DNA of 64,000 nucleotides from Plastoroseomonas hellenica (GTDB lineage Bacteria > Pseudomonadota > Alphaproteobacteria > Acetobacterales > Acetobacteraceae), in assembly GCF_018129085.1 (NCBI RefSeq), contig NZ_JAAGBB010000004.1:174568-238567 (forward strand). Direction: 5' to 3'. The position numbers and the translations under genes are program-made. Positions 37,364-47,389 of the stretch are shown in pieces; position 1 is the first letter of the stretch; each line of letters opens with the position of its first letter. Under the pieces are notes generated by a model. The model was not told where the DNA came from. It saw nothing but the letters and a program-made list of their open reading frames with translations, and did not search any database.

Positions 37364-39273
37364 CCGGTCCGCTCCGCCACGCGCGGCGGGGGCGGCGGTG
37401 CCGCCGGACGCAGCCGCTGGAACGCCTCCGTCATCACGTCCCGCGCCAGCGGCGCTGCGGCACCGGAGCCGGAGGTGCCGTGCTCGACCACCACGGAGAC
37501 CGCGAATTGCGGGTTGTCATGCGGCGCATAGGCCACGAACAGCGCATGCGGGCGCCATTCCCGCGGCATGGTCTCCACCCGGAAGCCACGCTCCCGCTGC
37601 TCGCGCGTCACGCGCCGCACCTGGGTGGTGCCGGTCTTGCCCGCCATCTGCGCGCCGATGGTGCCAGGCAGCCGCGCGACGCGCGCAGTCCCGCCCTCCT
37701 CGTTCACCACCGCCCACATCGCATCGCGCACCAGCCGCAGGTCGCGATCGTTGATGCCGAGGGAGGGCCATTCCTCCGGCCTGCTGCCTCGCGTGGTGCG
37801 CCCGCCGATCGCCTTCGTCAGATGCGGCTGCACCGCCCGCCCGGTCGCGAGCCTGGCTGCCATGGTCGCGAGCGCGAGCGGGGTGAGCTGATAGAAGCCC
37901 TGCCCGATCCCGTGCACGACGGTGTCGCCGAGCGCCCAGGGCTTGCCCTGCGCCTCCCGCCAGGCCCGCGTCGGCATCAGGCCGCGGCGGACGCCGGGCA
38001 GCTCGATCTCCAGATCGACGCCGAGGCCGAAGCGCCGCGCCATGGCGGCGATGCGATCGATGCCCAGCCGCTTGGCCATTTCGTAGAAGAAGACGTCGCA
38101 GGAATATTTCAGCGCCTGGCGCACATCCAAGGCACCGTGGCCGTTGCGGTTCCAGCAATGGAAGCGCGCATTGCCCAGATCCATGTGCCCCGGGCAGCTC
38201 ACCCGCTCGCCGGGGCCCACAACCCGTGCCTCCAGCGCCGCCAGTGCCACGACCATCTTGAAGGTGGAGCCCGGCGCGTAGAGGCCGTTGGTGGCCTTGT
38301 TGATCAGCGGCGTCGCGCGGTTGCGGGTCCATTCCCGCCACTGCGCGGCCGAGACGCCGGTGTTGAACACCGTGGGATCGAAGGAGGGCTGGCTCGCCAT
38401 GGCCAGCACCTCGCCGTTCCGGGCATCCATCAACACGACGGAGGTGCCTTCCTCGATCTTGCCGCGGATCACCCGCTGCAGATCGGCATCGACGCTGACC
38501 TGCACGTCCTGGCCGGGCACGCCCTCGCGCCGATCGAGCTCCCGGATCACCCGGCCGACCGCGTTGACCTCGAACTGCACCGACCCGGCCTGGCCGCGCA
38601 GCAGGCGATCATGGGCGCGCTCGATCCCGGCGCGGCCGACCCGGATGCCCGGCAGTTCCAGCAGCGGATCCTCACCGATATCGGCCTCCGCGGGCGGCGC
38701 GACATAACCCACGATGTGGGCCATGTGCTCGGCCTCCGGATATTCGCGGGTGGTGCCGAGGTCGACGCTGATGCCGGGCAGGTCGGGCGCGTTCACCTCG
38801 ATCCGCGCCATGTCCTCCCAGGTCAGGAATTCGCGCACGATCACCGGCACGAAGCGGCGCCGGCGCCGCACCTCGCGCTCCACCCGCGCCCGCTCATGCG
38901 CCTCCAGCGGCACGATCTTGGAGAAGGTCTCGAGCGTCGCCGCGACATCGGCGCTCTGCTCCGCGACCAGCAGGGCCCGCCAGTTGAGGCGGTTGCCGGC
39001 GACGACCTTGCCCTGGCGGTCGAGTACCCGTCCGCGCGGCGGCGCCAGCAAGCGGGCGCTGATCCGGTTCTCCTCGGCGAGCGTCGCGTAGCGCGCGCCC
39101 TGCTCCACCTGCAGCTTATAGAGGCGATGGCCGAGGAAGCCGAAGGCGCCGAGCTGAAGGCCGCCCAGCACCAGTGCGCGGCGGGTGAAGACGCCGCGCC
39201 GCCGCTCCTCCTCCTTGCGCACCGTCCGCTCTCCGGCGAGCGGACGCAGCGGCCGGCTGTCCTTCCAGTTCAT
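37360..39273 (-). CDS. mrdA: penicillin-binding protein 2 (transpeptidase)
   Basis: A 637-residue class B PBP with an N-terminal membrane anchor (about 31-50), a dimerisation domain, and a transpeptidase domain. The active-site serine is in YAPGSTFKM (S336, K339), the second motif is SCD at 391-393, and the third is KTG within AGKTGTTQ. It crosslinks the wall during elongation with RodA. The ATG at 39273 is preferred over the longer open frame to 39321, which runs into a repeat element. Confidence 0.92.
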   Translation of the reverse strand: MNWKDSRPLRPLAGERTVRKEEERRRGVFTRRALVLGGLQLGAFGFLGHRLYKLQVEQGARYATLAEENRISARLLAPPRGRVLDRQGKVVAGNRLNWRALLVAEQSADVAATLETFSKIVPLEAHERARVEREVRRRRRFVPVIVREFLTWEDMARIEVNAPDLPGISVDLGTTREYPEAEHMAHIVGYVAPPAEADIGEDPLLELPGIRVGRAGIERAHDRLLRGQAGSVQFEVNAVGRVIRELDRREGVPGQDVQVSVDADLQRVIRGKIEEGTSVVLMDARNGEVLAMASQPSFDPTVFNTGVSAAQWREWTRNRATPLINKATNGLYAPGSTFKMVVALAALEARVVGPGERVSCPGHMDLGNARFHCWNRNGHGALDVRQALKYSCDVFFYEMAKRLGIDRIAAMARRFGLGVDLEIELPGVRRGLMPTRAWREAQGKPWALGDTVVHGIGQGFYQLTPLALATMAARLATGRAVQPHLTKAIGGRTTRGSRPEEWPSLGINDRDLRLVRDAMWAVVNEEGGTARVARLPGTIGAQMAGKTGTTQVRRVTREQRERGFRVETMPREWRPHALFVAYAPHDNPQFAVSVVVEHGTSGSGAAAPLARDVMTEAFQRLRPAAPPPPPRVAERTG

Positions 39274-39299
39274 TGTGCTCGCCTCGCGGCTCGCCGCGG

Positions 39300-39348
39300 C
39301 CGATTCAGACCTCCGCGCCATCCGGCGCTCTGGTCATCGGGCGCGCTC
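39300..39348. repeat. palindromic repeat (copy B) between mreD and mrdA
   Basis: Matches the reverse complement of 5258-5310 at roughly 40 of 46 positions (CCGATTCAGACCTCCG shared exactly). The inner stem here is GCGCC/GGCGC instead of GGGCC/GGCCC, a compensatory change on both sides. It ends at the mreD stop codon. Confidence 0.65.
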
Positions 39349-39904
39349 AAGAGTCGAGCTCCGCCCGCTGCATCGCCTGATGCGCGCGGGTCATCAGGAA
39401 AGCGAGGGTCGGATAGAGCCCGGCCGAGAGCAGCGCCAGATGCAGCGCCGGCATGGGCGGCGGCAGTTGCAGCGAGAGCACCGCGTACAGCAACCAGCCG
39501 AGCCCGGCCGCCCCGGCCGCGAAGGCGCAGAACACCAGCCAGACGGCGAGGAAGCTCCACGCCGCCAGCCCACGCCGCCAGCGGAAGGCCAGGCCATGGA
39601 CGACCAGCAAGGTCAGGATGCCGATGCCGATCGGCGCATAGGTCAGCAGGTCCTGCAGCAGCCCGAGCGCGAAGACGGCCGGGGGCGTCATGCTGACCGG
39701 GCGGAACACCGACCAGAAGAACACCGCCGGCAGCACCACCGCTGGAACCAGCGCCGGCAGGCCGAGCGGGGCCGCCGCCAGCACCAGCAGGATCGCCGTG
39801 GTCACCGGCGGCAGCGCCGCGCGCGCGATGCCGTCGAGCCGCCGCAGCAGGCCCTGCGCTGGCTCCGGTCGTCCCGGGCTCGGGCGAAGCGGTGGGCGCG
39901 CCAT
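39347..39904 (-). CDS. mreD: rod shape-determining protein MreD
   Basis: A 185-residue membrane protein with about five hydrophobic helices and the MreD-like FFWSVFRPVSMTPPAVFALG then LLQDLLTYAPIGIGIL stretches. It is part of the elongasome. The ATG at 39904 follows the mreC stop by 7 bp; the open frame upstream belongs to the mreC region. Confidence 0.85.
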   Translation of the reverse strand: MARPPLRPSPGRPEPAQGLLRRLDGIARAALPPVTTAILLVLAAAPLGLPALVPAVVLPAVFFWSVFRPVSMTPPAVFALGLLQDLLTYAPIGIGILTLLVVHGLAFRWRRGLAAWSFLAVWLVFCAFAAGAAGLGWLLYAVLSLQLPPPMPALHLALLSAGLYPTLAFLMTRAHQAMQRAELDS

Positions 39905-39911
39905 GCCGTCC

Positions 39912-40778
39912 TCAGCGCCGCCCCGGTCGCGGCTCCGGCCGGGCGACCGATTCCGGGGGCAGGATGCCGCGCAGCCCGAAGTCGAACAGCCGGACCATGT
40001 CCAGCCGGTCAAGCTGGGCAAAGAGTTCGACCTCCGGCGTGCCGGAGGCGGAGAAGCGCACCACGCCGACCGGCAACCCCGCGGGGAAGGCGCTGGCCTC
40101 CGCGCTGGTCACCACCCGTTCGCCCTCCTGCGGCATCACGCCTTCCGGCCAATGCGCGATGCGCGGCCGGGCGCCGTTGGTGCCGACCATCATGGCCCGC
40201 ACCCGCGATCCCTCCAGCGTGATCGGCACCCGGCTGTTCATGTCGGTCGCGAGCAGCACGCGGGCGGAGCGCGCACCGACCTCCGTCACCCGCCCGACCA
40301 GGCCGCGCTCATCCAGCGCCACCTGCCCCTTGCGCACCGGCTGCGCCGGGTTGGTCGCCAGCAGGACCGCGCGCGCATAGGTGCCGCCGCCATCGGCGAC
40401 CACGCGCGCGGTGTTGAAGCTCGGTGCCGCGTCGGGCACGAAGTTGGTCTGCCGGCGCAGCAGCGTATTCTCCGCCTCCAGCGCCAAGGCCGCCGCGTGC
40501 CAGCGGCGCAGATGCTCGTTCTCTTCGCGCAGCCTGGCATTCTCGCTGCGGATGTTCACGAGGTTCCGGGCCTCGGCCACCGTCTCCTCGATCGCGCGCA
40601 GCGGTTCCGCCAGCGCGCTGTAGACCGGGGCCAGCGCATCGGCCAATGCGGTCCGCGCGCGTTCCGCCAGCATCGTGTCCGCCTTGCCGAGCAGCAGCGT
40701 GCCGAAGGCCGCCGCCACCATCAGTGGCAGCGTCAGCCTCGCCAGCGCCTGCCGCAGCGGAATGCTGAGACGAATCAC
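39912..40778 (-). CDS. mreC: rod shape-determining protein MreC
   Basis: A 288-residue protein with one N-terminal membrane helix (LPLMVAAAFGTLLL), a coiled coil (about 60-110, NIRSENARLREENEHLRRW) and a periplasmic beta domain (VDERGLVGRV-like LDERGLVGRVTEVG). MreC links MreB and the penicillin-binding proteins. GTG start at 40778. Confidence 0.9.
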   Translation of the reverse strand: MIRLSIPLRQALARLTLPLMVAAAFGTLLLGKADTMLAERARTALADALAPVYSALAEPLRAIEETVAEARNLVNIRSENARLREENEHLRRWHAAALALEAENTLLRRQTNFVPDAAPSFNTARVVADGGGTYARAVLLATNPAQPVRKGQVALDERGLVGRVTEVGARSARVLLATDMNSRVPITLEGSRVRAMMVGTNGARPRIAHWPEGVMPQEGERVVTSAEASAFPAGLPVGVVRFSASGTPEVELFAQLDRLDMVRLFDFGLRGILPPESVARPEPRPGRR

Positions 40779-40869
40779 CGCGACCCTGCCCTTATGCCTC
40801 GTGCTGTACCAAGTCTGGCGTGGCGATCATGCACCATGGGCATGGTCGCCGTCGCCCCCTCAAGACATT

Positions 40870-42227
<1,358 letters not shown>

Positions 42228-42467
42228 ATGCGGAAGATTGCCATCGCCTTGGTCGCCATTGCCAGCATCGGCCTGTCGGGCTGCGGCTATTCCCGCGGGG
42301 ACCGAGCCGTCTCGGGCGGCCTGCTCGGCGCCGGCGCGGGCGCGGCCGTCGGTTCGCTGTCGGGCAATGCCGGCACCGGCGCGCTGATCGGCGGCGGTGC
42401 GGGCGCCCTGGGTGGCGCCCTGACCAGCGGCCACGACGTCAATCTCGGCCGGCCGATCTGGCGCTGA
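42228..42467 (+). CDS. glycine-zipper lipoprotein
   Basis: A 79-residue protein with a lipobox (IGLSGCGY, Cys18) and a glycine-zipper region (GGLLGAGAGAAVGSL, then GALIGGGAGALGGAL), which can insert in or line membranes. AGGAGGA lies 6 bp before the ATG, a strong ribosome site, suggesting high expression. Small outer-membrane stress lipoproteins (OsmB/SlyB-like) share this layout. Confidence 0.8.
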   Translation: MRKIAIALVAIASIGLSGCGYSRGDRAVSGGLLGAGAGAAVGSLSGNAGTGALIGGGAGALGGALTSGHDVNLGRPIWR

Positions 42468-42471
42468 CCGT

Positions 42472-42504
42472 CTGCGCCCGCGCAATCCTGTTGCGCGGGC
42501 GCAG
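42472..42504. terminator. perfect 14-bp stem after the glycine-zipper gene
   Basis: CTGCGCCCGCGCAA, loop TCCTG, TTGCGCGGGCGCAG. It begins 5 bp after the stop codon. No U-tract follows, so it may be an mRNA 3-prime stabiliser as well as or instead of a terminator. Confidence 0.6.
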
Positions 42505-42566
42505 CGAATGGCGATGATGCCGTGAAGCGGGGGCCGGTGCCCCCGCCCACCGGGAGCCGTCCTGAG

Positions 42567-42944
42567 ATGCATCGCCGCCTTCTTCTCACAGGCGCCGGCC
42601 TTGGCCTGCTGGGCCTCGCCGGTTGCCGCCTCGCCCCAATCCATACGGTCACCGATGGCGCCTTCCGGGGCAGCGCCCCGCTGCCGCGGCGCGGCGACCA
42701 GATCCGCCGCGCCGCCATCCGGCTCGGCTGGCAGGTCCAGGACATCCGTCCTGGCCTGATGCGCGCGACCTTCAGCGCAAGGCGCGACCAAGCGGTGGTC
42801 GAGATCGCCTATACCCGCGACCAATTCTCGATCCGTCACCTCGAAAGCACCAACCTCAGCTTCGACGGCACCCAGATCAACCGCGCCTATAATGGCTGGG
42901 TGCAGGATCTGGAGCGGGGGATCGTCGCGGCTTCAGCGAGCTGA
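42567..42944 (+). CDS. small lipoprotein, unknown
   Basis: A 125-residue lipoprotein with a twin-arginine-like start and lipobox LAGC (MHRRLLLTGAGLGLLGLAGC). The mature part has a repeating strand-helix pattern: IRRAAIRLGWQVQDIRPGL, FSARRDQAVVEIAY, FSIRHLESTNLSFD and INRAYNGWVQDLERGI. Proteins with this pattern are widespread in proteobacteria with no established role. It converges with the caspase-fold gene; 4 bp lie between stops. Confidence 0.7.
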   Translation: MHRRLLLTGAGLGLLGLAGCRLAPIHTVTDGAFRGSAPLPRRGDQIRRAAIRLGWQVQDIRPGLMRATFSARRDQAVVEIAYTRDQFSIRHLESTNLSFDGTQINRAYNGWVQDLERGIVAASAS

Positions 42945-42948
42945 TAAA

Positions 42949-44718
42949 TCAGCGGGCCCGGCTCGAGGTGACCCGGCAGGCCTGCGCCGCGCCCCGCGCC
43001 GGCGCCCAGACCACGGTGCCGCTATTGGGGCCGACCGTCAGGTCGCCCCGCGCCAGGGCCGGTGCCCCCGGACATTCCGCGCGAAAGGCCATCGGCGTCG
43101 CACAACTGTTGCGGAAGGCGAAGCCCGTCAGCCCATCCTGGCTACGGACCCCGGCGAAGCTCACCCCGCACCGCCCGGGTGGCGCGGGCGCCCCCGGCTG
43201 CACGCCTGGCTGAGTGCCTGCCGCCGCCGGCGTCGCGGCCGGCAGCGCCGCCAAGCGGCGCTGTGCCTCCTCCGCAACCGGTGTGCCGGCCCCCGCCCGC
43301 TGCGCCTGGGAAAAGGCCCGCCGCGCCGCGTCGTTCGCGCCGCGGTCGCGCTGCGCGTCGCCCAGCATCAGCCAGAGCGGCGCCTCCTGCGGCGCCAGTC
43401 GGGTCCCAAGCTCCAGCACCCGCACCGCCTCCGCGGCGTTGCGCGCCTCGAGCAGGCCCGGCGCCTGCGCCGCCAGCCCGCGCGCCAATTCCCCCGACCC
43501 AGGCGCTGGCCCGTCGCGCAGGCGCTGCAGCACCGGCTCCGTGGCCTCGCCGTCCACCGGCAGCCCGGTGGCTGCCTGGAAAGCCCGGATCGCCGCCGTC
43601 GTCCGCGGCCCCGCCGTGCCATCCGCCGGGCCGGGATCCAGCCCGAGGCCGGCCAGCCCGCGCTGCAATTGCTGAACGCCGTCCCGCCCCAGCGGCGCCG
43701 GGGCCGATGCCGGCAGCGAGCGCGGCGGCGGTGCCGGTGCCGCGAGTGCCGCGAGCCGCGCCCGGGCGATCGGGGCGAAGATCCCATCGGGCCAGCGCGC
43801 CAGATAGGCTTCCAGCTCCGGCGCCTGGCCCTGCAACTGGACCGATTGCCAGAACAGCAGCTCCGTGGCGTCGGCACCGCCCGGCGGCGGCGGCAATGCG
43901 ACCGATGGCGCGGTGCCGGCCGGCGGCGCCTCCGGGCGCGGCGCCGATGGGATCAGAAAAAGCTCCCCGGTCGCCTGGTCGTAGATCGCCGGATTCTGCG
44001 CGTGGCGGACCATTGCCGCATCCGTCCGCACCCGCTCCCGCACCTGCTTCACGGCCGCGTCCAGGCTGACCCCGGGCTCGGCGAGCGCCGGCAGCAGATG
44101 GCGGGTGAAGACGCTGTTGGGCGAGGTGTCGGCGTCGCTCAGGCGATCGAGCGCCGCCTCGCCGATCCCGGCGGAATAGACCACATAGGTCCCGCGCGGC
44201 GCGTCGGCGCGGCCGAGGCCGCGGGTGCGGCCGGTGCTGCGCCCGGCCTGGCGCGGCAACGGGTTGTCGCGGCAGGCATCGATGATCAGCGCGGAGTAGC
44301 GCACCCCGGAATCCGACATGGCCTGGGCCAGGTCGGTCAGCAGCAGCCCCTCCCGCAGGATGATCGTCTCCGAGAGGGTCGAAGGAATATCCGCGGGCAG
44401 CAGCACGTTGGTGCCCCGGATCTCCACGCCGTGGCCGGCGAAGAAGAACATGCCGACCTCCGCCCCACGCAGCCGCTCCTCGAACTCCGACAGCGCGACG
44501 GAGAGGGCCCGGCGATCGGGATCGGTGCGCAGGATCACCTCGAACCCCGCGATGGTGAGCCGCGCGGCCACCGCCGTTGCGTCGTTGCGGGCGCGGCTCA
44601 GCTTTTCGACCTGCTGGTAGTTGTCGATGCCGACCACGAGCGCCACCCGACGCGCCTCCGCCGGCCCCACCGCGAGGGCCGCCAGCAGCAGCAGAAGACA
44701 GGCAAGAGCGCGCGACAC
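42949..44718 (-). CDS. exported caspase-fold (C14) protein with peptidoglycan-binding and TPR-like regions
   Basis: About 589 residues from a GTG at 44718 (a TTG at 44745 is possible). Signal peptide, then a caspase-like p20 domain: VALVVGIDNYQ, the histidine in FFFAGHGVE (H96) and cysteine in LIIDACRDNP (C149). A PG_binding_1 region (about 350-410; LQRGLAGLGLDPGPADGTAG) is followed by a TPR-like repeat (MLGDAQRDRGANDAARRAF) and a C-terminal beta-like domain with two cysteines. Such orthocaspases cleave after basic residues; a periplasmic, wall-associated role is inferred. Confidence 0.82.
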   Translation of the reverse strand: MSRALACLLLLLAALAVGPAEARRVALVVGIDNYQQVEKLSRARNDATAVAARLTIAGFEVILRTDPDRRALSVALSEFEERLRGAEVGMFFFAGHGVEIRGTNVLLPADIPSTLSETIILREGLLLTDLAQAMSDSGVRYSALIIDACRDNPLPRQAGRSTGRTRGLGRADAPRGTYVVYSAGIGEAALDRLSDADTSPNSVFTRHLLPALAEPGVSLDAAVKQVRERVRTDAAMVRHAQNPAIYDQATGELFLIPSAPRPEAPPAGTAPSVALPPPPGGADATELLFWQSVQLQGQAPELEAYLARWPDGIFAPIARARLAALAAPAPPPRSLPASAPAPLGRDGVQQLQRGLAGLGLDPGPADGTAGPRTTAAIRAFQAATGLPVDGEATEPVLQRLRDGPAPGSGELARGLAAQAPGLLEARNAAEAVRVLELGTRLAPQEAPLWLMLGDAQRDRGANDAARRAFSQAQRAGAGTPVAEEAQRRLAALPAATPAAAGTQPGVQPGAPAPPGRCGVSFAGVRSQDGLTGFAFRNSCATPMAFRAECPGAPALARGDLTVGPNSGTVVWAPARGAAQACRVTSSRAR

Positions 44719-44871
44719 CGTCGGTCCATCCCTTGGCAATGGCAAAACATTCCGTTATCGTGCCGTTCTGGTCAAGCGCGAAGCCGCACGGGCTCACGGT
44801 CGCGAGAATTTCGGCTGGCCTTCACGGGTCTTTATCAAGATTGATGTCGCAACGAAGCCGGGAGCCCCGCG

Positions 44872-45147
44872 ATGCGGCTGAACTCGATCCGCCTTGCAGC
44901 GCTTCTGCTGCTCCCCGGCGTCGCGGCCGCGCAACCTGCGCCCGCACCCGGGCGCTACCAGGCGGTGCCAGGCAACCCCACGGTGCTCATCGACACCGCG
45001 ACCGGCCAAAGCTGGGTATTGGTGCAGACACCCGGCCCACCCGTGCAATGGGCGCCGCTGCGCTTCTGGACCCCCGGCAACGTGCTCGCCCCGCTGCCGC
45101 CGGCGCCTGGTGCCGTCGGCAACCGCCCGAGTGGCGGGGGCAATTGA
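44872..45147 (+). CDS. small exported protein, unknown
   Basis: A 91-residue protein with a signal peptide (LAALLLLPGVAAA, cleavage near AQPAP) and a short beta-rich mature part, YQAVPGNPTVLIDTATGQSW, resembling single-repeat beta hairpins seen in many proteobacterial exported proteins. The next gene begins within its last 17 bases. Confidence 0.6.
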   Translation: MRLNSIRLAALLLLPGVAAAQPAPAPGRYQAVPGNPTVLIDTATGQSWVLVQTPGPPVQWAPLRFWTPGNVLAPLPPAPGAVGNRPSGGGN

Positions 45148-45532
45148 TCGGCGCCACCTGGCGCTTGCCTTGGTCGCCGGCCTGACAGGATGCACCGTCG
45201 ACGGGACGGGCCATGCGCCCGGCACTAGGCCCGTCGGGAATGGCTATCTCCGCGTAGGGGGGCTGCAGTCCGAGGGAGACGTCCAGGCCGTCTATTGGGA
45301 ATCCGTCGAGCCGGGCCAGATCCTGACCGGCGATGACAGCATCCGCGCCCTCGTGATCCGGGATCCAGAACTGATCGCACGCTGCGGCGCGCCGACGGTC
45401 GTGAACTCGGACGAGCGCATGCTGCCGTCGTCTGAGCCGCCCCGCCGGCGGCGGGAAATCACCATGGCCATCCGCTGCCCGAACCGCTCCCCCCAACGGA
45501 TCTCCGGGGCGAATGCCCCGGAGATCCGATGA
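45131..45532 (+). CDS. putative lipoprotein, unknown
   Basis: A frame of 133 residues from a GTG at 45131 that overlaps the previous gene, with a hydrophobic start and lipobox-like GLTGC, then YLRVGGLQSEGDVQAVYWES and RALVIRDPELIARCG. The last 11 codons are encoded by the perfect hairpin at 45497-45528, so the natural C-terminus may be altered by that element. No known family recognised. The frame upstream is shared with the preceding gene in another phase. Confidence 0.5.
   Translation: MAGAIDRRHLALALVAGLTGCTVDGTGHAPGTRPVGNGYLRVGGLQSEGDVQAVYWESVEPGQILTGDDSIRALVIRDPELIARCGAPTVVNSDERMLPSSEPPRRRREITMAIRCPNRSPQRISGANAPEIR
45497..45528. terminator. perfect 14-bp stem with GAAT loop
   Basis: CGGATCTCCGGGGC-GAAT-GCCCCGGAGATCCG, ending 1 bp before the stop codon of the upstream lipoprotein gene and 5 bp before a larger structured element. 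It may terminate transcription or protect the transcript end; there is no U-tract. Confidence 0.55.
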
Positions 45533-45533
45533 T

Positions 45534-45700
45534 CTAGGCGGTATCGAATTCAGCACCGGGAGGCGCCTGGCGAGAGATTTTTTGCGCTGGCCAGGCGCGC
45601 GGCGCTGCCGATGCTGGTTGCATCGGCAAGCCGCGCAACGCCGCCAGCGTGGAAAAGACCCGCCAGGCGACCCCGAAGGCTGAATGTCGATCCGCCCTAG
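45534..45700. repeat. 167-bp structured element (copy 1) with terminal inverted repeats
   Basis: Left arm 45534-45554 pairs imperfectly with right arm 45679-45700 (CTAGG and CCTAG ends). Inside are CGCCTGGCG (45564-45572) with its exact complement CGCCAGGCG (45661-45669), a run ATTTTTT, and GGAAAAG. Shares this order with 54238-54398. The right end contains the leuA stop codon, so it may form the 3-prime structure of that transcript. Confidence 0.7.
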
Positions 45701-47277
45701 GCGCTCATCGCTTCGGGCGCGGTGCGCTCGCGCTTCACCAGCAGCTTGTTCAGCGCGTGCACATAGGCACGCGCCGAGGCGACGATGGTGCAGGTGTCGG
45801 CGCCCTGGCCGTCGACCAGCTTGCCGTTCTCCTCGAAACGCACGGTGACGCGCGCCTGGGCATCGGTGCCGCCGGTGACGCTCTGCACGGCGTAGAGCTT
45901 CAGCGCGATGTCATGCGGATAGGCTTGGCGCAACGCGTTGAAGGTCGCGTCCACCGCGCCGTCGCCGGTCGCGACGCCGGTCCTCGCCTCGCCATCGATC
46001 TCCAGCGCCAGGGTGGCGGTGGGCTTCATGCCCATGCCCGTCGCGACCGTCATGCCGGTGAGCCGGATGCGGTCATGGCCACGGACGACCTCGTCATCGA
46101 CGAGCGCCGCGACATCCTCGTCGTAGACGACCTTCTTGCGGTCGGCGAGGTCCTTGAAGCGGCGGAAGGCATCGTTGAGCTGGTTGTCGCCGATCTCGCC
46201 ATAGCCCAGCGCCTTCAGCTTGTCGCGGAAGGCGGCGCGGCCGGAATGCTTGCCGAGCACCAGGCTGTTCTTGGTCCAGCCCACGCTTTCCGGCGTCATG
46301 ATCTCGTAGGTGGAGGCATCCTTCAGGACGCCATCCTGGTGGATGCCGCTCTCATGCGCGAAGGCGTTGCGGCCGACGATCGCCTTGTTCGGCTGCACGT
46401 CGAAGCCGGTGATGGTCGCCAGCAGCTTGCTGGTGCGCAGGATGCGCGGCGTCTGGATGCCGTGGCGGAAGGGCAGCACGTCGTGGCGCGTGCGCAGCGC
46501 CATCGCCACTTCCTCGATGCTCGCATTGCCCGCACGCTCGCCGATGCCGTTGATCGTCGCCTCGATCTGCCGCGCGCCGCCTTCGATCGCGGCCAGCGTG
46601 TTCGCCACCGCCATGCCGAGGTCGTTGTGGTTGTGCGCCGAGAACACCACCGTGTCGGCGCCAGGCACCCGCTCCATCAGCATGCGGAAGATGCCGCGGA
46701 TATCCTCCGGCATCGAATAGCCGACGGTGTCGGGGATGTTGATCGTGGTGGCACCCGCCTTGATCGCCGCCTCGACGCAGCGGCAGAGGAAGTCCGGGTC
46801 GCTGCGGCTGCCATCCTCGGCGCTCCACTCGACATCGTCGGCATGCTGGCGGCCGAGCGTCACGCTGCTGGTGGTGAGTTCCAGCACCTCCTCCCGGCTC
46901 ATGCGCAGCTTGACGCGCATATGCAGCTCGGAGGTCGCGAGCACGATGTGGATGCGCTTCCGCGCCGCCGGCTTCAGCGCCTCGGCCGAGCGCAGGATGT
47001 CGGCGGGGTTGGCGCGGCCGAGGCTCGCCACCACCGGCCCGTCCTTGGCGAAGAGCTTGGCGATCGCCTGCACGCTTTCGAAGTCGCCGGGCGAGGCGAT
47101 GGCGAAGCCGGCCTCCATCACGTCGACGCCGAGTTCATGCAGCGCCTCCGCCATGCGCAGCTTCTCCTCGAGGTTCATGGAGAAGCCCGGCGACTGCTCG
47201 CCGTCGCGGAGGGTGGTGTCGAAGAAGATGATTCGGTCGGGGTCCAGCGTGCCGAAGCTCGGGTGCGTGATGGCCAT
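45697..47277 (-). CDS. leuA: 2-isopropylmalate synthase
   Basis: A 526-residue acyltransferase condensing acetyl-CoA with 2-oxoisovalerate, the committed step of leucine synthesis. Motifs: IIFFDTTLRDGEQSPGFSMN with the metal-binding aspartate, ISAHNHND-like FSAHNHNDLGMAVAN, and a C-terminal regulatory domain (about 400-520) that normally binds leucine. The ATG at 47277 is preceded by AAGGA. The open frame extends to 47331, but this start fits the family. The region upstream has a candidate leader peptide and alternative hairpins. Confidence 0.95.
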   Translation of the reverse strand: MAITHPSFGTLDPDRIIFFDTTLRDGEQSPGFSMNLEEKLRMAEALHELGVDVMEAGFAIASPGDFESVQAIAKLFAKDGPVVASLGRANPADILRSAEALKPAARKRIHIVLATSELHMRVKLRMSREEVLELTTSSVTLGRQHADDVEWSAEDGSRSDPDFLCRCVEAAIKAGATTINIPDTVGYSMPEDIRGIFRMLMERVPGADTVVFSAHNHNDLGMAVANTLAAIEGGARQIEATINGIGERAGNASIEEVAMALRTRHDVLPFRHGIQTPRILRTSKLLATITGFDVQPNKAIVGRNAFAHESGIHQDGVLKDASTYEIMTPESVGWTKNSLVLGKHSGRAAFRDKLKALGYGEIGDNQLNDAFRRFKDLADRKKVVYDEDVAALVDDEVVRGHDRIRLTGMTVATGMGMKPTATLALEIDGEARTGVATGDGAVDATFNALRQAYPHDIALKLYAVQSVTGGTDAQARVTVRFEENGKLVDGQGADTCTIVASARAYVHALNKLLVKRERTAPEAMSA

Positions 47278-47359
47278 CGGAGGCGTTCCTTGCGCGTGCT
47301 GTCTTGGTGGCGCACCCATCCGGGCGCGCATGGCGGGTCATCCTCTCCCCCTGAGCGAA

Positions 47360-47389
47360 CCCGGCCGTGACCGGCCGGGCGCTACGCCC
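47360..47389 (-). promoter_or_regulatory. candidate leuA attenuator: two mutually exclusive hairpins
   Basis: On the plus strand CCCGGCCG-TGAC-CGGCCGGG (47360-47379) and GGGCG-CTA-CGCCC (47377-47389) share three bases, so only one can form at a time. The second contains the leader-peptide stop codon. A ribosome stalled at the leucine run in the leader would favour one fold. There is no U-tract, so control may act on translation or on Rho. Confidence 0.45.

Noticed and set aside
45534..45700. The structured element as a classical insertion sequence
   Set aside because: Too short to encode a transposase and no target duplications can be seen; a miniature element or structured RNA remains possible.
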